Source: Thalassia testudinum (lineage: Eukaryota; Streptophyta; Magnoliopsida; Alismatales; Hydrocharitaceae). From it: a DNA stretch of 64,000 nucleotides. This document shows positions 22,020 through 34,000 of this stretch, in pieces. Numbering within the stretch: position 1 is the first letter of the stretch; each line of letters starts with the position of its first letter. A program made the translations under genes and the position numbers. The stretch lies in NCBI GenBank assembly GCA_037157565.1, contig JAZHRO010000039.1, positions 44,392,001 through 44,456,000 on the forward strand, written 5' to 3'. The notes beneath the pieces were generated by a model, which saw only the letters and a program-made list of their open reading frames with translations, was not told the DNA's origin and ran no database searches.

Positions 22020-25000
22020 ATGGCTTCGACGACCCAATTTGCCATGTCAGGAGGGATTGACATATATGGGCCCAACCACCGGATAGGAATGTGGGGAAAA
22101 TCCAGTAACGCAAATAACACCCACAATGCTGGTCCAGCAACAATTGCACATTCAGCAGTCAAGGCTGATGTTAATGTAAGCTTTCTTTCATTTATCTTGA
22201 TTTTGTTACCTTGGGTTAGTAAGTAGTGATGTTATTTTGCTTTTATAGATGGAGGATATCTCTTCTGATGTGGCATGTGCTTCAACCACAAGTGGTCGGG
22301 TATCAAATAGACTTGCTGAGAAGGTAAAGCACCCTGGAGCCTTTTGCTCATTGGATTTCTTTATTATTAGGCTTATATATCAAATCACGCTATTTAAAAT
22401 TCATGACAGTTGCTTTGACTTTAGCACTTCCCCCTTTTCACTTGGCAAAAAGGCCTTCTTTTTTTCACCGAGTAGTAGTTATTGTTCTCTATTTCTCACT
22501 GTAACGAAAACCATGTCTTCCAAGAAGATGCATCCATAGACTAGGGCATTCTCAGTGCAAATTAATTAGCTGTATTATTGGTGTTGAGACATAATGAATG
22601 GCAATGCTAGATTGACAACACTCAACCATGAAGGTAAGCAAACACCAATGCAATTTGATCCAATTTTCTTCTTAGGTCCGAGTTTAGAAGGATGCCAAAA
22701 CACTGATCAGTTCTCTGAGTGTTATAGATTGGTTAGATGTATCACGTGACATAGAGCATTAGGTGGCTGGCACTTTTTTCCTGAAAAGATCTCTACATGA
22801 TGAGAAATCCATGATAACAGTTAGATCTATCTTGGTATGCGCAACTGTTTCACAATTTGGTTGAAATTATATCTGTAGAAAGGAAATGTTCTTCCAGAAA
22901 AGCTCTTGAATATCTTTTAAACTCAGCAAATCTGTGCTGTCATCTAGAAAAACACTCATGCCATTCTAGGGATCAATACTGAATATAGGTCTACAAAGGA
23001 TCTTGCAAGGAAAATAGGGAATCTATTTAAATTAGCATATGCAAAATTTACCCCATCCATTGATGGCATCCGTACCCCAAAATTCGAAAAGTAAAGGACA
23101 TGAATTTCATCTCATATTAGCTTGAGCTGTTATAAAGTGCGTGATTGGTGACCTTCGTAGCATGTACTTTTATAACGACCTGGGCTTAAATCTGGGTTTA
23201 ATTGAGAAGAACTATCTTTGATAACTTGTTAGATATTGACCTATAAACCTAAATAACCACCTAAAATACTATAGTTCAAGTTAATAAGAAGTAGTTTTTT
23301 TTTTTTAAAAGAATAAGTAGTAATTCTCAATCCTTTATATCCCACTACTCATATTTATAAGTTTGCTATGTGGGACTATTTTTGAGGGTGTTACAACCTC
23401 CCCCAGTTGAATTCTTGACGTCCTCGTTAGAGTTCAATCAATCAATATAATCCTAGTAGTAGTTGCAACTCTGCCTCTTGGTGTACTTTTTAGTTGTCCC
23501 AAGGGCAGTTCTTTCGTCCTATTAGAGGAAATTTGGCTTTGATATCATTTATAACGACCCAGGCCTAAATCTGAGTCTAATTGAGAAAAACTATTCTCAA
23601 TAACTTGTTGGGTATGGGTCTCATAAATCCAACCAACCATCTAAAATGCTTAAGTGCAAATTAATAAGTAGTAACTCTTAATCTTTTATATTTCGCTACT
23701 TATTTTCATGAGTTTACTATGCGAGATTGTTTTTGGAGGTGTTACAATTTCAGTTTGCCTTCCTTCCATTTTTATTCTTATTTGTTGCCTTACTAATCCC
23801 AATATTAAGGTGGTATATATTGTTCTAAATGTTCTTAAGGCACAATGATGCATACCTGCATCTTGTCACTCTTGTCTACTCACACAAGCCCCTCAAATCT
23901 ACTTGTAATCAGGAGGGAATTCGAATTGGATCTAGTACTGATTTTGTAAAACAGCACAACGTAATGGTTATTAATGCCAAGAAACATCTTAGCCATGCAA
24001 AATTAGGAGAACTGTAATTGCTTGTTCTACGTAAAATCAAATAACTAAGACACAAGATTTCAGAATTGATGTTGGTACACTTGGGTATCTGTTAAATTGC
24101 AGTGAGTCTCTTTCTAATCTTACAGTTTATATGCTATAATAAGAATTCCTTGTAAACTGCAATCTCAACCTTTTAAATTTGCTTTGTTTTTTTTTTTTTT
24201 TTTTACCCCCTAGGCATTGAGACGCCTTGCACAAAACCGAGAAGCTGCAAGGAAAAGCCGCCTCAAGAAAAAGGTACATGTTGGCGGCAGAATCTTAGGT
24301 TTTCACTATTCATCATCTGATGATTCTTATGTATTTGTACTTTTAAATTACTCAGGCATATGTTCAACAACTAGAATCCAGTCGAGTGAAGCTGACGGAA
24401 TTGGAGCGCGCGTTAGAGGGTGTGAGACAACAGGCAAGTAAACTTTGGTGAGTAGGCTGAGAATGTTTGCCAAGACTCCAGTTTTATGGAACAGTATGCA
24501 TTGATGGCAGGGTTTGCTCACGTGTGGAAAATCAGGCAGCTCTCTTCATTCATATGGAGCTGTAAATCCTGGTAAAATTTACGATTCGACTCTCTGGATT
24601 TTTTTTTGTTATTCTTGGTTTTTCGTAACATTTACAATATGTCGAGGCAATGGATAAGTACATTGACAAATATGTCCATCTCGCATTGCTTCTTAAGGGT
24701 GACTTTTGTAGGTGTGGCTGCTTTCGAGATGGAATATGGGCATTGGATCGAAGAGCAGAACAAACAAGTTTCTGAAATTAGAGCTGCTTTGGAGCAAGAT
24801 GTTTCGGATATGGAGCTGCGGATGCTTGTTGAGAATGGGCTCCACCATTACAGCAATCTGTTTAAAATGAAGTCTGCAGCTGCCAAGTGTGATGTTTTCT
24901 ACATTCTTTTTGGCATGTGGAAAACGGGCGCAGAACGATGCTTCTTGTGGCTTGGAGGATCCCGCCCTTCTGAACTTCTTAAGGTGGTTGCAACTTGCAA

Positions 25001-28000
25001 GCATATACAATTTGCTTACTTGGCTAAAACCAACAGATTTTCAATAGATATACTACTCCTCTAGACTTCTGGTTTAAGGGGGAAAAAAAAAAAAAAAAAA
25101 ACAACAACAACATCAAGATCACCATCAACTGCTGAAATTCAAATTGAGAAATCAGGAAATGGTGATAATCCCACGGTCAAAATCACATCCATATGCTTCT
25201 TTACCTTCTTGCTGTGTATCTATTCCAAGACATGTTCTCAGTAACAAGCAACTGAGTTTGATTTCCACTCTCTTAATTCTTTTTCCATTTCCATCTTGTA
25301 GGTCGAGTAAACAATTCATTAAGACTAACGACCTTGATTAATGTCATAGGTCGGCAATTTCATCATATTACCACACAAAAGCAGACATGCACAGAGAAGG
25401 TTTTACAAGATTTGACACCGATGTGGCCTTGACAAATCATTTGCATTTGGATTTCAGGTTTTGACTCCGCATCTAGACCTTTTGACAGAACAGCAGCTTG
25501 ACTCTGTCTGTAGGCTCCAAAAGTCATGCCAGCAAGCTGAAGATGCACTCCTTCAAGGCATGGATAGGCTTCAACAAACTCTTTCTGGCACCCTATCCGA
25601 TTCGTCGGGTTCCTCGGGTGTGGAAAATTATATGGGACAGATGTCAATGGCAATTGGGAAGTTGGAGGCACTCGTGGGCTTTGTCAACCAGGTAGTATGC
25701 AGACTTATGGTTCAAACTTATCCATTTTTGTTTCCTATTTCTTGCTACGATTGCTTCTTCTTCTTTTTTTTCTTAGAAAAGTTCTTGCTACAACTGCTAT
25801 CACAACATTAGGAGAAAATCAGAATGATTTTTTCTTCAAAATACAAGTATGGGTAGAGCGTGTAATCCAGTTCCTAGTTTTACAATTAGATATTGCGTAG
25901 TTGTCTCTACATTGGTCCCTTCTATCCATAGTTCTAGCCATAATTGAACAAAGTGCGCCTTATTGTTTTCATGTCAAATTCCTGAAAATGAGATGCACTA
26001 TTGTAGAAAATGAATGGTTATCCTACGTGAAATCGGGAAAACCTCGTTGTGGCTGGAACTGTTGGGAAAATTCCTTAAACCCTTAGGGGTTTAACTGTAA
26101 TAAATCCACCTCTAACTTAGGATGGACTTATACAACTTATCTCAACTGGACTCCATACTAACTGGGTACCGGTACTACTAGTAGACCAGTTCCTGTATCC
26201 TTGAGTTACAGTTATGGGTTCCATATCCCAATCGATACTGGTATTGATGCGAAGTATTGGTGCCTATGGGTTATAGTTTAGAACCCATGACCAGATGAGT
26301 ACTTGTCCAGTACTCATTATGTATCGATAGTTGTGTTGAGTACCGATACTCATAGAGTACTGGTATCACTCTAGGAAAGAACTGGTCTCAACGAGTATTG
26401 GTACTCATAAAGAGTACTGGTACTTGTTGAGTACTAGACACACTACCTGTAGCCTACCAGTACTAGTACTCATGACGAGTATCGGTACTTGTAAGCTATA
26501 GGTTCTGGTGACTTCAAGCTCAGAACCTGATCTGGGATTCATGTGTACTGATACTCATGATGAGTGTTTGTGCATGTAAGTCCCAGTTTTGGACTTAAGT
26601 CATCCTGGAGTCGATCTAGAGCTTGCATGTACCGGTACTCAGAGTACCGGTACAAGCAACCTACAGTTCACTTAATGGTTCAAAAACAATATTCCAACAG
26701 TACCGGTACTTACGACGATTACAGATTGTGTTTATGCGTTTCTGAGAATGCCAATGACCAAATCTAAACATGCATATGATCTAACAATTGTATGACTGAA
26801 TAACAAATGAATAGATGCATTCATGTACAAGCCTGATTTATATAAACGAAATATAAACATGCTTCTCTAATCTATTCAAAATCTATTCACATGTATTGAG
26901 TATAAAAGACATATCAGGGTTCATATTGTTTACAGAATAAGAACCCACGAGTTAGACTCTTCCAAAGGTGTTCTCACCTTCCTAAGATCGAGTGTAATTA
27001 GGAGAAAACCTTCTCCTAAACTTGTAGCCACCTAGCCACCCATGTCTCTCTTTCTCTCTCAGCACTCGATGGGGAGGTGAAGAGAATTAAGATGTGAAAC
27101 CCTTGGGGACCTAATCTCTCCATATTAGTAATTAGACAAAACTAATTACTATCAGCAAATTACAAATCCACCCATCGAGGAATTGTAATTGCAAAATCGG
27201 TCTCTGCACGTATATAACATAACCACACCAATCCCTTTGCATTTTATGCCCATGCCCTCAATAAAACCTGATTTGATCACTTTAGTGATGGGCATTATGT
27301 TACAGTCCTTTATATGCTGATTGATTATATGATTACATAACGCATATATAAGTCTATACGTTGGATTAGAATCCAACAATCTCCCACTTGAACTATATAT
27401 GTAACCTGTTAATCATTCAACACATAAAATCAAATTTGAACTCAACTTTGATGCCATAACCGGAAATACATATCAAATGACAATCCGATCTACCAGTTAC
27501 ACTAGTAATAGAGCCAAGGCAGCTTTTGTTGCATCTCAGTAGCTAAACCAACAATAACAACGTACATTAATGTAAAAGGTAACCAGAAATGTGTGGATGT
27601 GCAACATGGAAATTACATGCCAACGTGATCAACGCATACCTATTCCCAACTGGTCCTCTGAATTTGAGATCAGTTTCAAACTCAAAATCAAATTACTTCT
27701 CAGAATGGACAATCACAATTACTGAACTGAAAACTTTAAGTTTTGTTTATTTCATAACAGAATGAAGCTTTACAAAATTTTATACATAGCCAAAAATTGA
27801 AATACTGAATAACTGAAATTGTCTATTAAAAAATGAGCACTATATAAAATTACAAACTCACACTAAAGTTGAAATTTTTGTAAGGACATAAGACCCATAG
27901 AAGCTGCGTGTTCATGGAACATCTTGGGTATTATTCCTTTAGTAAGCGAATCCGCAACTATAGAGGCTGTACTGACGTGTTCTATAGACAGTTGTCCATT

Positions 28001-31000
28001 TTGTATCCTTTCTCTAACAACCAAGAACTTAACCTCAATGTGCTTCAATTTGAAGGAGCTCCTGTTGTTATTGGAGTAGAGGACTGTGGACTGATTATTA
28101 CAAAACAATTGTAGTGGCCTATGAATGCCATCTACTATGTGCAGCCCCGATATAAGGTTTCGTAGCCATACTCGATGATTGGATGCCTCATAGCATGCTA
28201 TGAATTCTGCTGCCATAGTGGAAGATGCAATAAAAGACTGTTTTGCACTCTTCTATGAGATGACACTATTGGCAAGCAGAAATATATATCCTCAAGTAGA
28301 CTTTCTGTTATTTTGGCACCAAGCAAAATCTAAGTCAGTATAATCATAGACCTGAAGCTTTTTTGACCTCCTGAAGGTGAGCATATAATCTCATGTCTTC
28401 TGTAAATATCTCAGTATTCTCTTGGCTGTTCTCCAATGGTTTTTGCCTGGATTTATCAGGTGTCTGCCCAACATGCCTATAATGTATGCCAAGTCTAGTC
28501 TAATACTGACTTGAGCATACATTATATTGCCAACGGTAGATGCATAAGGAACTGTTTGCATTTCCCGTTTGTCCAAATCACTTAAGGGGCATTGATTGCG
28601 ACTAAACTTGTCTCCCTTAACCACAGGAGTGAGCAATGGCTTGCAATCTTGCATGCCATACCTTTTGAGTACCTTATCTATATAGCTTGTTTGAGATAAA
28701 CCAAGAATGTAACGAGAACGATCTCGACATATTTCAATCTCTAACACAAATGAAGTATCTCCAAGATCTTTCATGTTAAAGTATTTGGCAAGAAATTTCT
28801 TGGTGTCTAAAATGATACTCATATCATTAGTAACAAGCAAGATGTCATCAACACACAAGACTAAGAAAATATACCTGCTCTCACAGAACTTATGGTATAT
28901 GCATTTATCAGCCAGATTCGCCTTAAAATCGAATGAGAGAATCACCTGATGAAACTTAAAATACCATTGTTTGGATGCCTGCTTGAGCCCATAGATGGAT
29001 TTCTTTAATTTGTACACCATGCCTTTTGGATCACCCTTAACAAAATGTTCGGGCTAAGTCATATTAAGGAATGCGGTCTTTACATATATCTGATGCAACT
29101 CAAGATCAAAGTGGGCCACAAGTGCCATTATAACCCTTAGAGAATCCTTAGAAGAAATAGAAGAGAATGTCTCCTTATAGTCAATGCCCTCCTTTTGGGT
29201 AAAACTCTTAGCGGTAAGACACGCTTTGAATCGTTCCACTTTTCCTTTCAAATCTCGTTTGATTTTAAAAATCCATTTGCAACTAACGGGTTTCGTACCT
29301 TCTGGTAGTGAAACATCCCAAATATCAGTGTCTTTCATTGACTTCATTTCTTCTTCCATTGCCTCAATCCACTTTTCATGATTCGGAATTTCCATTACCT
29401 GATGGAAGCTGATTGGATTATCTTCCATCACCCCAATGTCCGTTTCATGTTCCTGAAGGAATACCACATAATCATCCAAAATGGCACTCCTTTCTCTAGA
29501 GGATCTCCTTAATGACACGGTTTCTGTATGTGTCTGAGGCTACTCTACAGAGGCTAAAACTGTATCATTATCTTCATTGGAGTTGTCTTGAGGTATGTCA
29601 AAGACATGCTCCTCATCAACCTGAGTAACTCTAGGAAGAATAACTATGTTTTCCTCTTCAAAGACAAAGTCCTTAACCTTGTCAACTTGGACAAACTCAA
29701 TACATTCAAGGAACTTGGCATTACCAGACTAAAAATAGCCTTAGTTGTGGGATTATAAAATTTATATCCTCTTGACCTCTCAGAATATCCAACAAAATAA
29801 TAATTAATAGTCCTTCTATCCAGTTTCTTTTCAATTGGCTTATAAGGCCTAGCCTTAGCTAGACATCCCCACACATGAAAATGCTTAAGACTGAGTTTTC
29901 GCCCAGTCCATAGCTCATATGGGGTTTTGTTAGTTGCCTTAGTTGGAGCTCTATTCAGAATGTAAGTTGCAGTTTTTAAGGCCTCTCCTCAGAGTGAATC
30001 TGGTAAGGAAAAATGAGCAATCATGCTACTTACCATGTCCGTAAGCGTTCTATTTCGTCTCTCAGTAACACCATTCATAGTGGGCGAGTCCAACATGGTG
30101 TATTGAGGAACGATATCGCATTCCTCTAGGAACCTAGCAAGCGGTCCTGGATGTCATTCACCTGATTCTTCATATCTGCCTTAGTATTCACTATCACGAT
30201 TAGATTTGACAGATTTAATCATTCTGTCGAGTTGATTCTCAACTTCGACTTTATAATTCTTAAACGTGTTCAATGACTGTGCCTTTTCATGAATTAGGTA
30301 GATGAAGCCATATCTTGAGTGGTCATTTATGAATGTGATAAAATATTGTTGGCCATTCCACGTAGGTGTAGGAAATGGCCTATAGATGTCCGTATGAATT
30401 GCATCCAAGACACCATTTGACCTATTGGCTTCAAACTTCCTAGTATTGGTTTATTTCCCCTTAATGCATTCTATATACTGATCGAAATTAGAAAAGTCTG
30501 AGTCCAAAATTTTGTTTGACACAAGTCTCTCTATTCTCCTTCTTGAGATGTGAGCTAATCTCTTATGCCATAAAGTAGCTAAAGATTCATTTTTTAATTT
30601 TCTTTTCACACCACGTGTATCTAAAAATAAAGACTCGTTATAAGAAGCTATAGTATCAAGATAATAAAGATTATCATAATAGGATAGAAAACCAAAATCA
30701 ACCACATTTGAATTCAAATATAAACGAACTTTTCCATCTCCAAATGAACAATGATAACCACATTTATCCAATACGTAAATAGAAATTAAATTTCTTCTAA
30801 AAGATGGTATTACAAAAGTTTCATCTAAATTCAAATAAAAACCAGTTTTCATTAATAATCTAAATTTCCCTATAACTTCAACTTCTATGGCCTTCCCGTC
30901 CCCGACATAAATGAATCTTTTAGCATCATTTGGCCTTCGACATCTCAGGCAACCCTGCATAGACACACTTATGTGTGTGGTAGCATCTGAATCCAACCAC

Positions 31001-34000
31001 CAAGTGTGCTTAGATATCGAAGCCAAATTAATTTCCGTACAAACCAGACTGAGAGCCGTACCTTTTTTAACAAGCCAGGCTTGATAGTTGGTACAATGCT
31101 TCTTTTGGTGTCCCTCAGCTACACAGAAGAAGCATCTTGACTTGGAAGACTCTGCAGCCTTCCCCTTCTGCTTCTTCTATGAAGCTATATCTGCAGCTTC
31201 TGTAGTCCTTTTCTTTCCCTTGTCCTTATTGTTAGAGGAAGTGGCAATGTGAGCACTTTCTATCCTATCATGCTTCATTCTCTTTTCCTCTTACACACAG
31301 TGTGAGATGAGCTCATTCAGAGACCAAGTCTTTTTCTGATAGTTGTAGCTCACCTTGAACTGGTTGAAGGAAGGTGGAAGAGAGATCACTACCAAATGCA
31401 CCAACAAGTCCTCTAAGAGGTCAAGTTTTAGTGCTTTCAACCTCGAAGCAATGTGGGACATCTCTATAATATACTTATGTATATTACCCTTCCCCCTGTA
31501 CTTCTTTGAGATGAGGCTTGCCAAGAGTGTATCAATTTCACCCTTCTCATTCTTGGCAAATCGCTTCTCAATATCAGCAAGGAAATCCTTAGCCGTACCA
31601 ATGTCATCCGACATTGTGCCCCTGAAAGCCTCGAGTATGACCTTCTTCATAATCAGCATGGAAATGAGATTAAACCTCTCCTATCTTTCCTTCTCCTTCT
31701 TTTGCTCAGAAATACTCGAGTCTGTAAGAATGGGAGAGGGTTCCCTAATCGCCAGATCCAAATCCATAACCCCGAGGACTATTAACAGATTTTCCTTCTA
31801 GGGCTTAAAGTTCGAGCCACTCAACATAGGTATGGAATTTAAGGTAGAAGTAATATTAGTAGAAGACATTTCTGAAAAATAGATGCAGATAAACATGAAA
31901 TTAGCTCCTTTAAAACATGAAGTGTCGAATTAATTTAATAATCCCATCACATGTCTTAGTTAACTCCATTAAGTGTCTCATCTTTGGACAAAAAGTTGAC
32001 TTGTAATTAAAAACATGGTGTATTATGTAATGATTGTTAGTTCAAATCCATGTCAATCATGAACCTCCTTTAGGCTGATTTAATGATTACCCAGAAAACC
32101 TAATAACCAACACATCATCAATCCTATGCAAACAAGTAAAAGTACAATAAGTATGCACTTTCCTTTTGGCCAGTGCACACCCACCTACTAGCACCCATTC
32201 ATCCTTTTACTATTCATGGATAAACCCAGTATTCACCGGAGAGCTCACTTTGTCGAGGTGCTACTTCAACTGGGTTACCCTAGAATAGTGTACCTTATTA
32301 ATCATACTAGACTTAATTACACTAAGTAGAGAGTGGGTTAGCTTTGATACCAATTGTTGGAGAAATTCCTTAAACCCTTAGGGACTTAACTGTAATAAAC
32401 CCACCTCTAACTTAGGATGGACCTTTACAACAACTTATCTCAACTGGACTTCATACTAATTGGGTACCGGTATTAGTAGACCAGTACTAGTATCCTTGCG
32501 TTACAGTTATGGGTTCCATATCCCAATGGGTATCGGTACTGATGCCAAGTACTGGTACCTATGGGTTACAGTTTAGAACCGATATCTAGATGAGTACTTG
32601 TCTAGTACTCACTATGTACCAGTAGTCGTGTTGAGTACTAATACTCATAGAATACTGGTATCACTCTAAGAAAGAATTGGTCTCAATGAGTACCGGTACT
32701 CATAAAGAGTACTGGTGCTTGTTGAATACTGGATACAGCACTTGTAACCCAGAACTTGATAAAGAGTCCCAATACCGATACTCATGACGAGTATAGGTGC
32801 TTGTAAGCTACAGGTTCTGGTGACTTCAAGCCCAGAACCTGATCTGGGACCCTTGGGATTGTTGTGTATTGTAAGTCCCAATTTTTGACTTAAGTTGTCC
32901 TAGAGTCGATCTGGAGCTTGCATGTATAGGTAGTCATGAAGAGTATCGGTACAAGCAATCAACAGTTCACTTAATGGTTCAAAAACAGTATTCCAACAGT
33001 ACCGGTACTCATCTTGAGTACCGGCACTTAAGACGGTTACATATTGTGTTTATGCATTTCTGAGAATGCCAATAACCAGATCTAAACATGTATATGATCT
33101 AACAATTGTATGACTGAATAATAAATGAATAGATGCATTCATGTACAAGCATGATTCATATAAACGAAATATAAACATGCTTCTCTAATCTATTCAGAAT
33201 CTATTCACATGTATTGAGTATAAAAGACATATCTGGGTTCATATTGTTTACAGAACAAGAACTCACAAGTTAGGTTCTTCCAAGGGTGTTCTCACCTTCC
33301 TAAGATCGAGAGTAATTAGGAGAAAACCTTCTCCTAAACTTGCAGCTGCCCAACCACCCACGTTTCTTTTCTCTCCCAGTACTCGATGGGGAGGTGAAGA
33401 GAATTAAGGTGTGAAACCCTTGGGGACCTAATATCTCCATATTAGTAATTAGATAAAACTAATTATTATCAGCAAATTACAAATCTGCCCATCGAGAAAT
33501 TATAATTGCAAAACCGGTCTCTGCACATATATAACATAACCACACCTATCCCTTTGCATTTTATGCCAATGTCCCTTAATAAAACCTGATTTGATAACTT
33601 TAGTGATGGGCATTATATGACAGTCCTTTATATTCTGATCGATTATATGATTACTTAATTCATATATAAGTCCATACATTGGATTAAAGTCCAACAAGAA
33701 TATATTTCAGATAGAAGCCTGGCAATACTTGGCTACATTTAGAAATGTTTAGCTATTTTTGACTTATATTATAGGACTATATTGAATACTAACCTAACGA
33801 TAAATATTGATTTCCTCGTGTTGCGGTATATGAATATACTGAGTTTATTGATCTACAGAATATTTATTTGTATGTGATCTAATATGTATATATGAATGCG
33901 CACATCAACATTAATAAATGCTTCATATTTCCTACCTCTTATGTCCCCCTTTTTTAGTTCAACTACTGTTGATACTCCTATTTATCTAGCATTCTATTAT

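Larger units (their letters stand above)
26060..33696 (-). mobile_element. Ty1/copia retrotransposon (7.6 kb), decayed, in last TGA intron
   Basis: LTRs lie at 26060-27378 and 32355-33696, both starting TGTTGG and ending TCCAACA. A Met-tRNA primer site lies just inside the right LTR and a polypurine tract just inside the left LTR. The gag-pol order on the minus strand (gag, protease, integrase, RT, RNase H) is that of copia. The two LTRs differ at many positions and by small indels (estimated by eye about 85-90% identity), so the insertion is old. Flanking pentamers GGAAC and AGAAT match only partly. Confidence 0.88.

Noticed and set aside
25079..25110. Poly-A run followed by CAACAACAACATC in a TGA intron, considered as a retroposed tail
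   Set aside because: No target duplication or upstream SINE/processed-gene body could be seen; probably simple-sequence expansion.
26055..33701. Target duplication GGAAC/AGAAT around the minus-strand copia
   Set aside because: Only three of five bases agree; not claimed as a duplication, although the LTR ends are clear.
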